DNA of 64,000 bases. Origin: Chitinophagaceae bacterium. GTDB lineage: Bacteria; Bacteroidota; Bacteroidia; Chitinophagales; Chitinophagaceae. The stretch covers positions 62,001 to 126,000 of the forward strand of contig JADJOC010000002.1 of the NCBI GenBank assembly GCA_016713965.1, given 5' to 3'. The notes beneath the pieces are model-generated. The model did not search any database, was not told the DNA's origin, and saw only the letters and a list, made by a program, of their open reading frames with translations. Below are positions 29,257 to 37,503 of this stretch, piece after piece (the stretch's first letter is position 1; each line of letters begins with the position of its first letter). A program made the translations under genes and the position numbers.

Positions 29257-29855
29257 TAATTTTTAATTGCCCAAATATTTTTTAATTTATTTATATCAAC
29301 TGAATAATTTTTTTCGATTAAATATTCCAGAATAATTTTTAATTTATTTATATAGTTTTCAGAATCAGCCTGGCTTTTTAATACAAATCTAATCAGCGTA
29401 ATAAATTTTTCGTTATTAATCAACCTCTCATAAATAACTTTTGAATCGTTTTTAAACTCTTCAAAATTAGTATATCCAAATTCTGTCAATGATTTATTAC
29501 AATTATTCTCTAAAAACCGAATTATCCAATTTTCAAATTCGTTAGGCAAAAGTTGAATGATAAAGTATGGATGATTCTTTATTTTAACTATATTGATCTC
29601 ATCACATATTAAAACTGAATTCTCAATCTCACATTCATTTTTACTTCCAACTTTATACTTTTTCTTAATGTAAGATATTAAATCTTCATTATCATGATCC
29701 ACAATTCCAATTGAAAACCCACCTTTCGACCTTTCGATGATACCCTTAACAACTTCCTGTTTATTTTTTTCTTTTCGTATTAATTTTTCATCTAATAAAA
29801 GTTTACTAAAAAAATAATAATCTGCCCAACATTCTACTCCAATTATTCTTTTCAT
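29256..29855 (-). CDS. TOPRIM-like protein, partner of the AAA ATPase, candidate defence effector
   Basis: I do not recognise a named family for this 199-residue protein. The N terminus IIGVECWADYYFFSKLL places a Glu (residue 8) after a beta strand, and SIGIVDHDNEDL (Asp53, Asp55) follows about 40 residues later. This E...DxD spacing is that of TOPRIM nuclease domains in two-gene ATPase systems. The C-terminal half is helical and basic. It is 5 bp downstream of the AAA ATPase gene and overlaps nuoG by one base. A role as effector of an abortive-infection pair is inferred from architecture. Confidence 0.6.
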   Translation of the reverse strand: MKRIIGVECWADYYFFSKLLLDEKLIRKEKNKQEVVKGIIERSKGGFSIGIVDHDNEDLISYIKKKYKVGSKNECEIENSVLICDEINIVKIKNHPYFIIQLLPNEFENWIIRFLENNCNKSLTEFGYTNFEEFKNDSKVIYERLINNEKFITLIRFVLKSQADSENYINKLKIILEYLIEKNYSVDINKLKNIWAIKN

Positions 29856-29860
29856 AACAC

Positions 29861-30913
29861 TCAGTTTTCATCCCACAGGTTTTTAAAATTAAAAAAAACA
29901 TTTAACCCGCTTTGATAAACATCTGTACTTACTTCTGGCTTTAATAACTTAACTTTTGTTTCACTATCCTCAAACCCTACTAAATAAATATTAGTATTTT
30001 CACGGCTTTCTTTATCCCTTAAAAGTTCATCAATTATAAACTGGCTATGGGTAACTATGAAAAATTGATTATTATTTGTATCATTTTTAATAGAATTGGT
30101 TATTTCCATAATATATGGCTCATAACAATGAGATTCTGGCTCTTCAAACAATAATACAGAATTTACATTACTACAAATGGCTGTTTTATAAAATAACAAT
30201 CTTAATATAGTATCTGCAAGTAAATTTAAAGGAAGAGTACGCTTTGTACCGTCTTCTCTTACTAATAACATTTTCAAATCAGTTCCATCAATAATGCTTT
30301 CCAAACCATAAGGTTTAAGCATAGTAGAAAAAAACTCAAGAACTTCTTTATTATTAATTACCACCTCAGATAAATTATCCCCGTTAGGTATTTTAAGTTC
30401 AAGCGCAGAAAAAGATTCTAAAAAAATTTTATCCTGATTAAATTTATAGGGTTTAACAATAATTTGCTTTGATTCAGGGAAAAATCCTGAAAAATCATCA
30501 ATCCCATCTGTCGAACTTTTTGAAACAACATGAGTTCTCCCAACTTCTAGTCCTGATAAAGTATAAGGCGAATATTCTACTTTATTGCTATCATTCATTA
30601 TCAACTTAACAGCACTTTCGTCTTCGTAATGAATGGATAATGAATATTGATTATTGAAATTAATTATTCCGGGAGATTTTAAATTGGGTAAATTAAATAA
30701 TTGGGTAAATTTTTCAAATCGTATAAAGTCTGCCAACCCTATTTGCCTTTTCTCATGATGAATAAAAGTCAATAAACTTAGTGCCTCTAAAACATTGCTT
30801 TTCCCAACATTTGGTGGCCCAACGAAAACATTAATCTTTTTACATCCTTCAATTTTTTGAAGGTTGCGTATAGATTTAAAATTCTTAATTTCTATGTTTT
30901 CGATTATACTCAT
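29861..30913 (-). CDS. AAA family ATPase (AAA_15/AAA_21, SMC-like), candidate defence sensor
   Basis: The 350-residue protein starts IENIEIKNFKSIRNLQKIEG, the usual opening of overcoming-lysogenization-defect and AAA_15 ATPases. The Walker A is GPPNVGKSN (about residues 32-40), the Walker B LLFEEPESHCYEPY (about residues 253-266), and a H-loop follows as FFIVTHSQFIIDEL. There is no fused nuclease domain, so the next gene (TOPRIM-like) probably supplies it. Related two-gene sets include PARIS and other anti-phage ATPase-TOPRIM pairs; the exact type is not decided here. It is inserted between the M48 protease gene and nuoG. Confidence 0.85.
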   Translation of the reverse strand: MSIIENIEIKNFKSIRNLQKIEGCKKINVFVGPPNVGKSNVLEALSLLTFIHHEKRQIGLADFIRFEKFTQLFNLPNLKSPGIINFNNQYSLSIHYEDESAVKLIMNDSNKVEYSPYTLSGLEVGRTHVVSKSSTDGIDDFSGFFPESKQIIVKPYKFNQDKIFLESFSALELKIPNGDNLSEVVINNKEVLEFFSTMLKPYGLESIIDGTDLKMLLVREDGTKRTLPLNLLADTILRLLFYKTAICSNVNSVLLFEEPESHCYEPYIMEITNSIKNDTNNNQFFIVTHSQFIIDELLRDKESRENTNIYLVGFEDSETKVKLLKPEVSTDVYQSGLNVFFNFKNLWDEN

Positions 30914-30989
30914 TTAACATTTTAGATAAAAGGATGTTTATATTAATAATTAATATAAACATCCTGTAAAATACAATTTATCTGATTAA

Positions 30990-31802
30990 CTATTTATTTT
31001 CCTTCTCTGCTTTTTTCTCCATTCTTTCAGCACGTTTTTCTGTGTCGGGATGTGAAGAAAAAGCTTGTTTTCCTTTTTTTCCACCGCCTTCACCCTGAAG
31101 TTCCAATAACTTTCTAAAAGCACTGCCCATAGCATTTACGTCATAGCCATTTCTTTTTAAGAAATCAAATCCGTAATCATCAGCTTTACTTTCCTGCTTT
31201 TGAGAAAACTGTGCATTAGCTACTGCTTCAGCCAGATCGCCCAATTGTGTTTCTGACAATGCTGCAGCAACACCGCTTTGTGAAGCAGCTGCATCCCTGA
31301 ATGCTGAGGCCAATAAAGCAGTTTTAAATGCATCTTTTGAATCGTGATTTTTAACATGCCCTATTTCATGGCCGATAACGCCTCTTATTTCATCATCAGT
31401 CATTTTATCCATTAAACCGGCACAAACCCTTACACTACCATCTGCGCATGCAAATGCATTTACATCAACTACCAGGTATACTTTGTAATTTAAATCCAAA
31501 CCATCTTCATTAGTATGTTTTTCTACCAGTTTTTTTAAACGTTTGGCATACTTGTCTTTGTCTTTTGCAACCGGATTGTGCTTATCCATCCAATCTACAT
31601 ATTCTATTGTTTTTGCAATTACATCGGCATCAGTTAAAGTTACCGCTTTAACAGCTTTGGTACCAGCTTCTACGGTTTTAGCATTTACTTTTACTCCTTT
31701 ACCTTTACCAATCTTGATTCCCCCAGGTTGAGCATAAGAAGAGACTGAGCATGTTAGAAAGCTTCCTATTAATAGTAAGCTTAAGGTGTTAATTTTTTTC
31801 AT
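30990..31802 (-). CDS. M48 family metalloprotease, exported
   Basis: I start this at the ATG at 31802 (MKKINTLSLLLIGSFLTCSV), which gives a signal peptide; SFLTC could also be a lipobox. The zinc motif HEIGHVKNHDSKDAF begins at residue 145. A downstream Glu in KQESKADDYGFDFLKRNGYD supplies the third ligand typical of M48, and the C terminus has SSHPDTEKRAERM. The family includes periplasmic proteases such as LoiP/YcaL, involved in envelope quality control. It is an accessory gene in the nuo operon between nuoF and the ATPase pair. Confidence 0.88.
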   Translation of the reverse strand: MKKINTLSLLLIGSFLTCSVSSYAQPGGIKIGKGKGVKVNAKTVEAGTKAVKAVTLTDADVIAKTIEYVDWMDKHNPVAKDKDKYAKRLKKLVEKHTNEDGLDLNYKVYLVVDVNAFACADGSVRVCAGLMDKMTDDEIRGVIGHEIGHVKNHDSKDAFKTALLASAFRDAAASQSGVAAALSETQLGDLAEAVANAQFSQKQESKADDYGFDFLKRNGYDVNAMGSAFRKLLELQGEGGGKKGKQAFSSHPDTEKRAERMEKKAEKENK

Positions 31803-31847
31803 TTGTTTGTTTTTGTGTTTTTTTAAATTAATTATTAACAATAGGGA

Positions 31848-33197
31848 TTAGATTAATATTTGTAAAGGTTCGGCATAATTTGCCAATCCATAATTTCTTG
31901 TTTTACATTCTTCAGGGTTTAACACATGCCATTCAAATTCATCACGAAAATGCCTGATTGCGGCGGCCACCGGCCAGGCTGCTGCATCGCCCAGCGGGCA
32001 AATGGTATTTCCTTCAATTTTGCGTTGTATATCCCACAGCAAATCTATATCTTTCATTTCGCCCTTGCCGTATTCTATCTTTTTTAATATCCTTTCCATC
32101 CAACCGGTACCTTCACGGCAGGGGCTGCATTGGCCACAACTTTCGTGGGGATAAAAACGGGCAAGCGTTAATGTGTGCCTTACTACACATTGGTCTTCAT
32201 CTAACACGATAAATCCTCCGCTACCCATCATGCTTCCTGTAGCAAAGCCTCCATCGCTAAGGCTTTCATAATTCATCAGCCTTTTTTCGCCTTTTGCTGT
32301 AGTCAACAGCAAATTAGCGGGTAAAATAGGTACTGATGATCCACCGGGGATACATGCTTTTAATTTTTTGCCATTATGAATGCCACCACAATATTCATCA
32401 CTGTATATAAACTCTTCTACGCTTATCGTCATATCAATTTCATAAATACCCGGTTTATTAATATTGCCGCAGGCAGAAATTAATTTTGTTCCTGTACTTT
32501 TTCCTACACCGATTTTAGCATATTCTTCTGCGCCATTATTTATGATTGGCACAACTGCTGCTAAGGTTTCCACATTGTTTACCACAGTCGGGCAATCCCA
32601 CAAGCCTTTTATTGCCGGAAAAGGCGGTTTAATTCTAGGATTGCCTCTTTTACCTTCCAAACTTTCCAGCAAAGCCGTTTCTTCGCCGCAGATATAAGCG
32701 CCTGCCCCCCGCTGTACATACATATCACAATCAAACCCGCTGCCTAAAATATTTTTACCTAAAAAACCATTTTGCCTGGCTTCTTCAATGGCTGTTTCTA
32801 AAATATCCGTAATCCAGGCATATTCGCCACGAATATAAATATAACTATTGTTACTTCCCAGTGCAAATGAAGCTACAATCATACCCTCAATTAACAAATG
32901 GGGTATAAACTCCATTAAATATCGATCTTTAAAAGTCCCGGGTTCACTTTCATCGGCATTACACACCAAATAACGCGGCGTGCCTTCCGGCTTGGCCAGG
33001 AAACTCCACTTCATCCCGGTAGGGAAGCCTGCGCCGCCACGGCCACGCAGTCCGCTTTTTTTCACTTCTTCCACGATATCCGCTGGTGCCATTTGCAAGG
33101 CTTTTTCTACGCTACGGTAACCACCCTCACGGCGGTACACTTCATAGCTGCGGATACCCGGCACATGTGCTTTGTTTAGTAATAATTTTATTCCCAT
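31848..33197 (-). CDS. nuoF: NADH-quinone oxidoreductase subunit F
   Basis: This NADH-binding flavoprotein of complex I has 449 residues. The NADH/FMN site is visible in RGRGGAGFPTGMKWSF (about residues 52-67) and GAGAYICGEETALLESLEGK (about residues 165-184). The [4Fe-4S] N3 ligands are SCGQCSPCREG with the later NTICPLGDAA. The frame is intact and the length normal. It is preceded by two accessory genes (lipoprotein and retropepsin-like) rather than directly by nuoE. Confidence 0.97.
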   Translation of the reverse strand: MGIKLLLNKAHVPGIRSYEVYRREGGYRSVEKALQMAPADIVEEVKKSGLRGRGGAGFPTGMKWSFLAKPEGTPRYLVCNADESEPGTFKDRYLMEFIPHLLIEGMIVASFALGSNNSYIYIRGEYAWITDILETAIEEARQNGFLGKNILGSGFDCDMYVQRGAGAYICGEETALLESLEGKRGNPRIKPPFPAIKGLWDCPTVVNNVETLAAVVPIINNGAEEYAKIGVGKSTGTKLISACGNINKPGIYEIDMTISVEEFIYSDEYCGGIHNGKKLKACIPGGSSVPILPANLLLTTAKGEKRLMNYESLSDGGFATGSMMGSGGFIVLDEDQCVVRHTLTLARFYPHESCGQCSPCREGTGWMERILKKIEYGKGEMKDIDLLWDIQRKIEGNTICPLGDAAAWPVAAAIRHFRDEFEWHVLNPEECKTRNYGLANYAEPLQILI

Positions 33198-33215
33198 TTT
33201 ATTATCGTACCATAT

Positions 33216-33716
33216 TTATTTAGGTAATAAAAATTCTTTTTTTCCAGGTATTTTAAAATGATAACTTGTACTTGCTGCAAATGAATAATGCGATTTATAT
33301 TCTTTAAGTTCATTATTCCATCTAGTATAATATCCTACATATTTATATAAACTATCTGTGTGATAATTATTATATTCCATATAAAAAACGGGATTCTTTT
33401 TAACGATTTTTTTATTAAAAAAAATTTGAGCAATTTTTACATCATCAACATAAAAACTTAATTTATTTTTTAAATAAAGTGCCGTTCCAGCTAACGTATC
33501 TTTATTAACTTCATTAAATAATTTCCATTGATAGCTATCTGCATGTATTTTATAAACAAATAATTTAACTTTTTTTATTTCATTACAACAACTATTATGT
33601 TCTACTAAATCATATTTACCTTGCCAATCATCAATATAAACTTGATTTTTTGTTGCTTTACAAGATAATAGAAATGTTAAACCAATAAAGTATAGTTTTA
33701 ATTTAAAATTTCTCAT
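33216..33716 (-). CDS. Hypothetical lipoprotein inside the nuo operon
   Basis: The 166-residue protein has an N-terminal lipoprotein signal (LYFIGLTFLLSCKATKNQ, Cys at about residue 19). It is followed by a beta-rich, aromatic domain beginning DDWQGKYDLVEHNSCCNEIK that resembles extracytoplasmic lipocalin-like domains in general shape only. No family is assigned. It is only 2 bp from the upstream retropepsin-like gene and 18 bp before nuoF, so cotranscribed. Higher AT than the nuo genes suggests a separate origin. Confidence 0.7.
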   Translation of the reverse strand: MRNFKLKLYFIGLTFLLSCKATKNQVYIDDWQGKYDLVEHNSCCNEIKKVKLFVYKIHADSYQWKLFNEVNKDTLAGTALYLKNKLSFYVDDVKIAQIFFNKKIVKKNPVFYMEYNNYHTDSLYKYVGYYTRWNNELKEYKSHYSFAASTSYHFKIPGKKEFLLPK

Positions 33717-33718
33717 TA

Positions 33719-34090
33719 TTACTTTTTTAACCTTGCCATCAACATTCTCATTGGATGCAATGTCCTGGTGAATGGGTTTAGCACTAAACCTAACGATTCT
33801 AATGTGGTAGCACCCAGTAAAGGTTCATCACCTTCTTCACCATATACCACAGGAGCCGGGCCACCTTCCCCTTCAAATTCAAAATATGCCGAACATACCC
33901 TGCGTTTTAATGCTGTGCCATCAGCTAAGGAAAACGTCATTTCCCTGTATGGCTCTATTCCGAGTTCATCTAAAATTTTTCCTGGTACCAGGCTGTATAT
34001 TGCTCCGCTATCCACTAAAAAATTTACTTCAGCAATTTTTTCTGATTTCCGGTGTTCTTTTACTTTTAATATAGCAGTGGTTATTCCCAT
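33719..34090 (-). CDS. Retropepsin-like aspartic protease (clan AA)
   Basis: The 123-residue single-domain protein has the catalytic motif FLVDSGAIYSLVP (Asp-Ser-Gly near residue 27) and the second conserved stretch PLLGATTLESLGLVLNP near residues 90-106, as in bacterial clan AA proteases that act as dimers. The flap region is plausible around residues 55-65. Substrates of these small proteins are unknown. It lies 6 bp after nuoE and is one of the nuo operon passengers. Confidence 0.85.
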   Translation of the reverse strand: MGITTAILKVKEHRKSEKIAEVNFLVDSGAIYSLVPGKILDELGIEPYREMTFSLADGTALKRRVCSAYFEFEGEGGPAPVVYGEEGDEPLLGATTLESLGLVLNPFTRTLHPMRMLMARLKK

Positions 34091-34096
34091 TTTTAA

Positions 34097-34601
34097 TTAA
34101 TTTTTTATTGCAACAGCATTCCTGCATTCTTCGATAATAGCATCTACTTTTTCTTTGGTTAAATGCTCCCTGTAATTTTTTCCCAGTTGCATCATTGGGG
34201 CATAGCCACAAGCGCCTAAGCATTCTACTGTTTTTAAAGTAAATAATCCGTCTGCTGTTGTTTCTCCTGCATTTATTTTTAATTTTTCTTTTATATAGTC
34301 GATAATCTGGTCGCTGCCATTAAGCATGCATGGCCCGGTTTGACAAACTTCAAATAAATATTTGCCTACCGGCTTTAAATTGTACATGCTGTAAAAGCTG
34401 GCTACTTCGTATACTTCAATGGGTTCTATATTCAGCAAAGTGGCTACGTAATCCATTACAGGCACATCGAGCCAACCGCCAAATTCATCCTGGGCTAGGT
34501 GCAATACCGGCAATAAAGCGCTTTTTTTGCCTGCCTTGCGGATAACGTTGAATTATTTCGTTAACCCTATTTAATTTTTCTTGTGTAAATCTAACTTCCA
34601 T
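34097..34601 (-). CDS. nuoE: NADH-quinone oxidoreductase subunit E (one frameshift)
   Basis: This [2Fe-2S] thioredoxin-fold subunit of complex I has ligands in EVCQTGPCMLNG and VECLGACG. The true start is the ATG at 34601 (MEVRFTQEKLNRVNEIIQRY). The frame breaks at the T7 run 34522-34528, one base too many; removal gives GRQKSALLPVLHLAQDEFGG. Corrected length is about 167 residues, normal for the family. Its start overlaps the end of the nucleotidyltransferase gene by 11 bp, so the accessory pair sits tightly between nuoD and nuoE. Confidence 0.94.
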
Positions 34602-35058
34602 TTCTTTTATTAATTATTTTCCTAAGTTTATTTACATCATCCAAATCGAGTAACCGCCCTACCGCAATTTTATTATCTATTAAATGATTAACGTGAATTA
34701 CTTTCATCGACATGCCACTATCTTCATAAAGAACCGAATGCTCGTAAACTGTAGCAAAATTAATAGCTGGCAATTCACAAAATAAATCAATTCTAACCGG
34801 CTCATACCCTAGTTTAACAAAACCATTAACATCCATTAAATCATCTAAAGTGATCTTCAAATATTTTAATCCAAACTCATTAATACTTTTTAAAACCTTA
34901 CTGCAATTCTCTTCAGTTCTTTCATAAAAAATATCCATATCTTTCGTAGAACGGTGATGGCCATGAAATACTACTGCCAAACCACCTACTAGTACAAATT
35001 TTGCTTCATTTTTATTCAGTAAATAGATAAAATCAAAAAAATCTTTTTCAAAAATCAT
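34591..35058 (-). CDS. Nucleotidyltransferase-fold protein (DUF6036/AbiEii-like), candidate TA component
   Basis: The 155-residue protein has the nucleotidyltransferase signature VLVGGLAVVFHGHHRSTKDMDIF: Gly25-Gly26 followed by Asp40-x-Asp42. The later segment (KLGYEPVRIDLFCELPAINF) fits nucleotidyltransferases of the AbiEii or DUF6036 kind, which occur in toxin-antitoxin or abortive-infection pairs. The gene upstream encodes a small charged protein and overlaps it by 11 bp. Which of the two is toxin cannot be told from sequence. Inserted between nuoD and nuoE. Confidence 0.75.
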   Translation of the reverse strand: MIFEKDFFDFIYLLNKNEAKFVLVGGLAVVFHGHHRSTKDMDIFYERTEENCSKVLKSINEFGLKYLKITLDDLMDVNGFVKLGYEPVRIDLFCELPAINFATVYEHSVLYEDSGMSMKVIHVNHLIDNKIAVGRLLDLDDVNKLRKIINKRNGS

Positions 35059-35275
35059 CTGAATCAGTTTGGGATTTTAGTTTTTTTTCTGCAATTTTTT
35101 CAATCATTTCAGGATAAGGCTTATCTTTTTTTGTCCAAATCATTTGCTTTAAACTCAGTAGTTCCTTAAAACGTTCGGTTGCAGATAAATTCATCCAATA
35201 TATCATATCTTCTTCTTCGGCCTGTGCAAAAGTTACTTTTCTGATTATTGGTTCTATTTTCCTTTTTTTATTCAT
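35048..35275 (-). CDS. Small partner protein of the nucleotidyltransferase (75 residues)
   Basis: This short basic/acidic helical protein contains KVTFAQAEEEDMIYWMNLSA and TERFKELLSLKQMIW, a pattern seen in small genes preceding nucleotidyltransferases in Bacteroidota. I do not know a family name. The overlap with the next gene implies coupled translation and a two-gene unit, probably a toxin-antitoxin-like pair. The function of the pair is inferred only from this arrangement. Confidence 0.65.
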   Translation of the reverse strand: MNKKRKIEPIIRKVTFAQAEEEDMIYWMNLSATERFKELLSLKQMIWTKKDKPYPEMIEKIAEKKLKSQTDSDDF

Positions 35276-35324
35276 TACTCAAAGTTCTACTTACAACATA
35301 ATAAAAGTTCCACATTGGTATGCC

Positions 35325-35379
35325 GTACAAGGGAGTGACACAACGCTGATGCTATGAAAAACAACTGCTGGTTACAAAA
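35325..35379. repeat. Dispersed intergenic repeat, copy C
   Basis: GTACAAGGGAGTGACACAAC, then GCTGATGCTATGAAAAACAA and GCTGGTTACAAAA. It nearly matches copy B at 28.0 kb. It lies in the 183-bp gap between nuoD and the small accessory gene; the rest of the gap holds a purine-rich stretch and no gene. Confidence 0.7.
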
Positions 35380-35458
35380 GTAGCTAAGAGAACAAGAGGA
35401 AAAAAAGAAAAGAGGAAAATGTAAACTGCATCAACTCTTTACCTCCTTTTCTCTTAGG

Positions 35459-36697
35459 TTACGCATCCAACTCTCCTGCAATTAAATTTAAACTACTCAT
35501 GGTTATTACTGCATCGCTCAACATGCCGCCTTGTATCAATTCTGGATATGCCTGGTAATAAATAAAGCAGGGCCTGCGGAAATGCAACCTGTAAGGTGTT
35601 CTTCCCCCATCACTGATCAAATAAAACCCTAATTCTCCATTGGCGCCTTCTACAGAAAAATATACCTCTCCGGCAGGAATATCAGTTTCGCCCATTATAA
35701 TTTTAAAATGGTAAATTAATGCTTGCATTTTTGTATACACATCTTTCTTTTCTGGCAGGTAATATGCCGGTACATCTGCATGAAATATTTCAGCTTCAGC
35801 TCCTTTAAATTCCTGTACTTTTTTCCAGGCCTGTTCTATAATACTGATGCTCTGCCACATTTCCTGGTTGCGTACCAAAAACCTGTCGTAGCAATCGCCA
35901 GTTTTACCCACCGGGATGGTAAAATTAAAATCTTCGTATGAGCTGTAGGGTGAGTGTACACGAACATCATAATCTACTCCTGCGGCACGTAAATTAGGGC
36001 CTGTAAAGCCATAATTCAATGCTCTTTCGGCGGTTATCGGACCACAACCGATAGTACGGTCCATAAAAATCCGGTTGCGGGTAAATAGTTTTTCAAACTC
36101 TTTTAACTGTGGGCCGAAACCTGTTTTTTTATCCAGAAATTTTTCGAGCTTTTCAAATGCAGCATTGGTAAAATTTCTTTCAAAACCGCCAATACGGCCA
36201 ATATTTGTAGTAAGCCTGCTACCGCAAACTTCTTCGTATATTTCATATATGAGTTCACGAAATTGCATTAAATATAAAAACCCCGAATAGGCTCCGCTAT
36301 CTACTCCTACAATAGAGTTGCAAATCAAATGATCTGAAATCCTTGCCAGTTCCATTATAATAACACGCAAATAATCTACCCGCTTTGGTGTGGTAACGCC
36401 TAATAGTTTTTCGCAGGTTAAATGCCAACCCATGTTGTTGATAGGTGATGAGCAATAATTCAACCTGTCTGTAAGCGGTGTTATCTGGTATAGTGGCCTT
36501 CTTTCTGCGAGTTTTTCAAAGGCACGGTGAATATAGCCTACTGTGGAAGTGGCTTTCATTATTCTTTCTCCATCCAGCTCCAAAATATTTTGAAATACAC
36601 CATGCGTAGCCGGATGCGTAGGTCCTAGATTTAATGTAGTCGTTTGCTTTTCAATTGAACCTTCGGGCAATAAAATATGTTCTCCAGTTTCTATCAT
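35459..36697 (-). CDS. nuoD: NADH-quinone oxidoreductase subunit D
   Basis: This 49-kDa quinone-binding subunit of complex I is related to hydrogenase large subunits. I take the ATG at 36697 (MIETGEHILLPEGSIEKQTT) because the preceding in-frame codons come from the dispersed repeat (copy E), which happens to be open. Conserved stretches are LNLGPTHPATHGVFQNILEL, GYIHRAFEKLAERR, CEKLLGVTTPKR and SDGGRTPYRLHFRRPCF. The C terminus MSSLNLIAGELDA is normal. Frame intact; about 412 residues from this start. Confidence 0.95.
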   Translation of the reverse strand: MIETGEHILLPEGSIEKQTTTLNLGPTHPATHGVFQNILELDGERIMKATSTVGYIHRAFEKLAERRPLYQITPLTDRLNYCSSPINNMGWHLTCEKLLGVTTPKRVDYLRVIIMELARISDHLICNSIVGVDSGAYSGFLYLMQFRELIYEIYEEVCGSRLTTNIGRIGGFERNFTNAAFEKLEKFLDKKTGFGPQLKEFEKLFTRNRIFMDRTIGCGPITAERALNYGFTGPNLRAAGVDYDVRVHSPYSSYEDFNFTIPVGKTGDCYDRFLVRNQEMWQSISIIEQAWKKVQEFKGAEAEIFHADVPAYYLPEKKDVYTKMQALIYHFKIIMGETDIPAGEVYFSVEGANGELGFYLISDGGRTPYRLHFRRPCFIYYQAYPELIQGGMLSDAVITMSSLNLIAGELDA

Positions 36698-36740
36698 TAA
36701 TTTTTTATATTTTTTATCGGCTAATCGCCGATGTTTTTTT

Positions 36741-36813
36741 GTTACCGGCAGCTGATCTTTATTCAACATTATTGGCAGCTTGCCCCGCTAAAAGCGGGGT
36801 CGCACTCTTGTGC
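36741..36813. repeat. Dispersed intergenic repeat, copy E (reverse)
   Basis: Read on the minus strand: GCACAAGAGTGCGACCCCGC, a perfect hairpin GCCCCGC/GCGGGGC interior (CCCCGCttttaGCGGGG), then GCCAATAATGTTGAATAAAG and GCTGCCGGTAACAAAA. It extends to within 45 bp of the nuoD start and creates a false in-frame N-terminal extension there. Confidence 0.75.
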
Positions 36814-36833
36814 GTTGTCTCTTTATTCAACTA

Positions 36834-36905
36834 TTCTAACCGCGGAGACGCCAAGCCGCAGAGATAGATTTATTGCTTTGCGCATCAGCGCCTCTGCGGT
36901 TAGAA
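36834..36905. repeat. Inverted repeat after nuoC
   Basis: TTCTAACCGC at 36834 and GCGGTTAGAA ending at 36905 are perfect inverted arms, extended inward by GGAG...CGC / GCG...CCTC with single mismatches. The block contains the 'CGCGGAGACGCCAAGCCGCAG' type of motif common between genes in Bacteroidota. It ends 2 bp before the nuoC stop and may act as terminator or mRNA stabiliser. Confidence 0.55.
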
Positions 36906-36906
36906 T

Positions 36907-37413
36907 TTACCTTCCAAACATTTCATCATCTTTATCAATCCTGCTCTGGTCTTCCAGGGGAAATTCTTTACGCATTGGAAAATAGTCCATCTCATCTACA
37001 TTTAATACTCTTATCAAATTAGGATGACCGATAAAATTTACCCCAAAAAAATCATAAGTTTCTCTTTCCATCCAGTTGGCAGCCTGGTATAATGCTGTTG
37101 CACTAAATACATCGGGTTTTTCTATGGATGCAAAAACTTTAAACCTTATTCTCACATTATCCACTAAATTATGCAAATGGTATACTACCGCCAGCTCTTC
37201 TCCTTTTTTATCGGGGTAATGCACTGCCTGTAAATCGGTTAAAAATTGAAACCGTAACTCAGCATCATCATATAAAAACCGGAGAACTTTTAAATTTAAG
37301 TCTTTATCGGATGATGAAAATGTCAACATTCCATAAGGTTCCTGCCAATCAACCAGTTGATCTCCAAATTTCTCTGTTAATTTTTGTTTTACTATTTCGT
37401 TGGTAATTGCCAT
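36907..37413 (-). CDS. nuoC: NADH-quinone oxidoreductase subunit C
   Basis: This 30-kDa subunit of the complex I connecting module starts at the ATG at 37413 (MAITNEIVKQKLTEKFGDQL), giving about 168 residues; an upstream in-frame ATG would add an unlikely 20-residue extension. The signature NWMERETYDFFGVNFIGHPNLIRVL is near residues 105-130, and MRKEFPLEDQSRIDKDDEMF ends the protein. Separate nuoC and nuoD genes (not fused) are normal here. It follows nuoB by about 90 bp. Confidence 0.95.
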   Translation of the reverse strand: MAITNEIVKQKLTEKFGDQLVDWQEPYGMLTFSSSDKDLNLKVLRFLYDDAELRFQFLTDLQAVHYPDKKGEELAVVYHLHNLVDNVRIRFKVFASIEKPDVFSATALYQAANWMERETYDFFGVNFIGHPNLIRVLNVDEMDYFPMRKEFPLEDQSRIDKDDEMFGR

Positions 37414-37503
37414 TGTTTTAAGTTTCGGGTTTGAGGTTTCAGATTTAAAGTTTGTTGCTAATCTATTTTTCACAACTTGAAACTTTAAACATCAAACTAT
37501 CAA

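Noticed and set aside
36698..36769. An N-terminal extension of nuoD (24 extra codons)
   Set aside because: Those codons come from the dispersed repeat and are not seen in the family; the ATG at 36697 gives the standard start.
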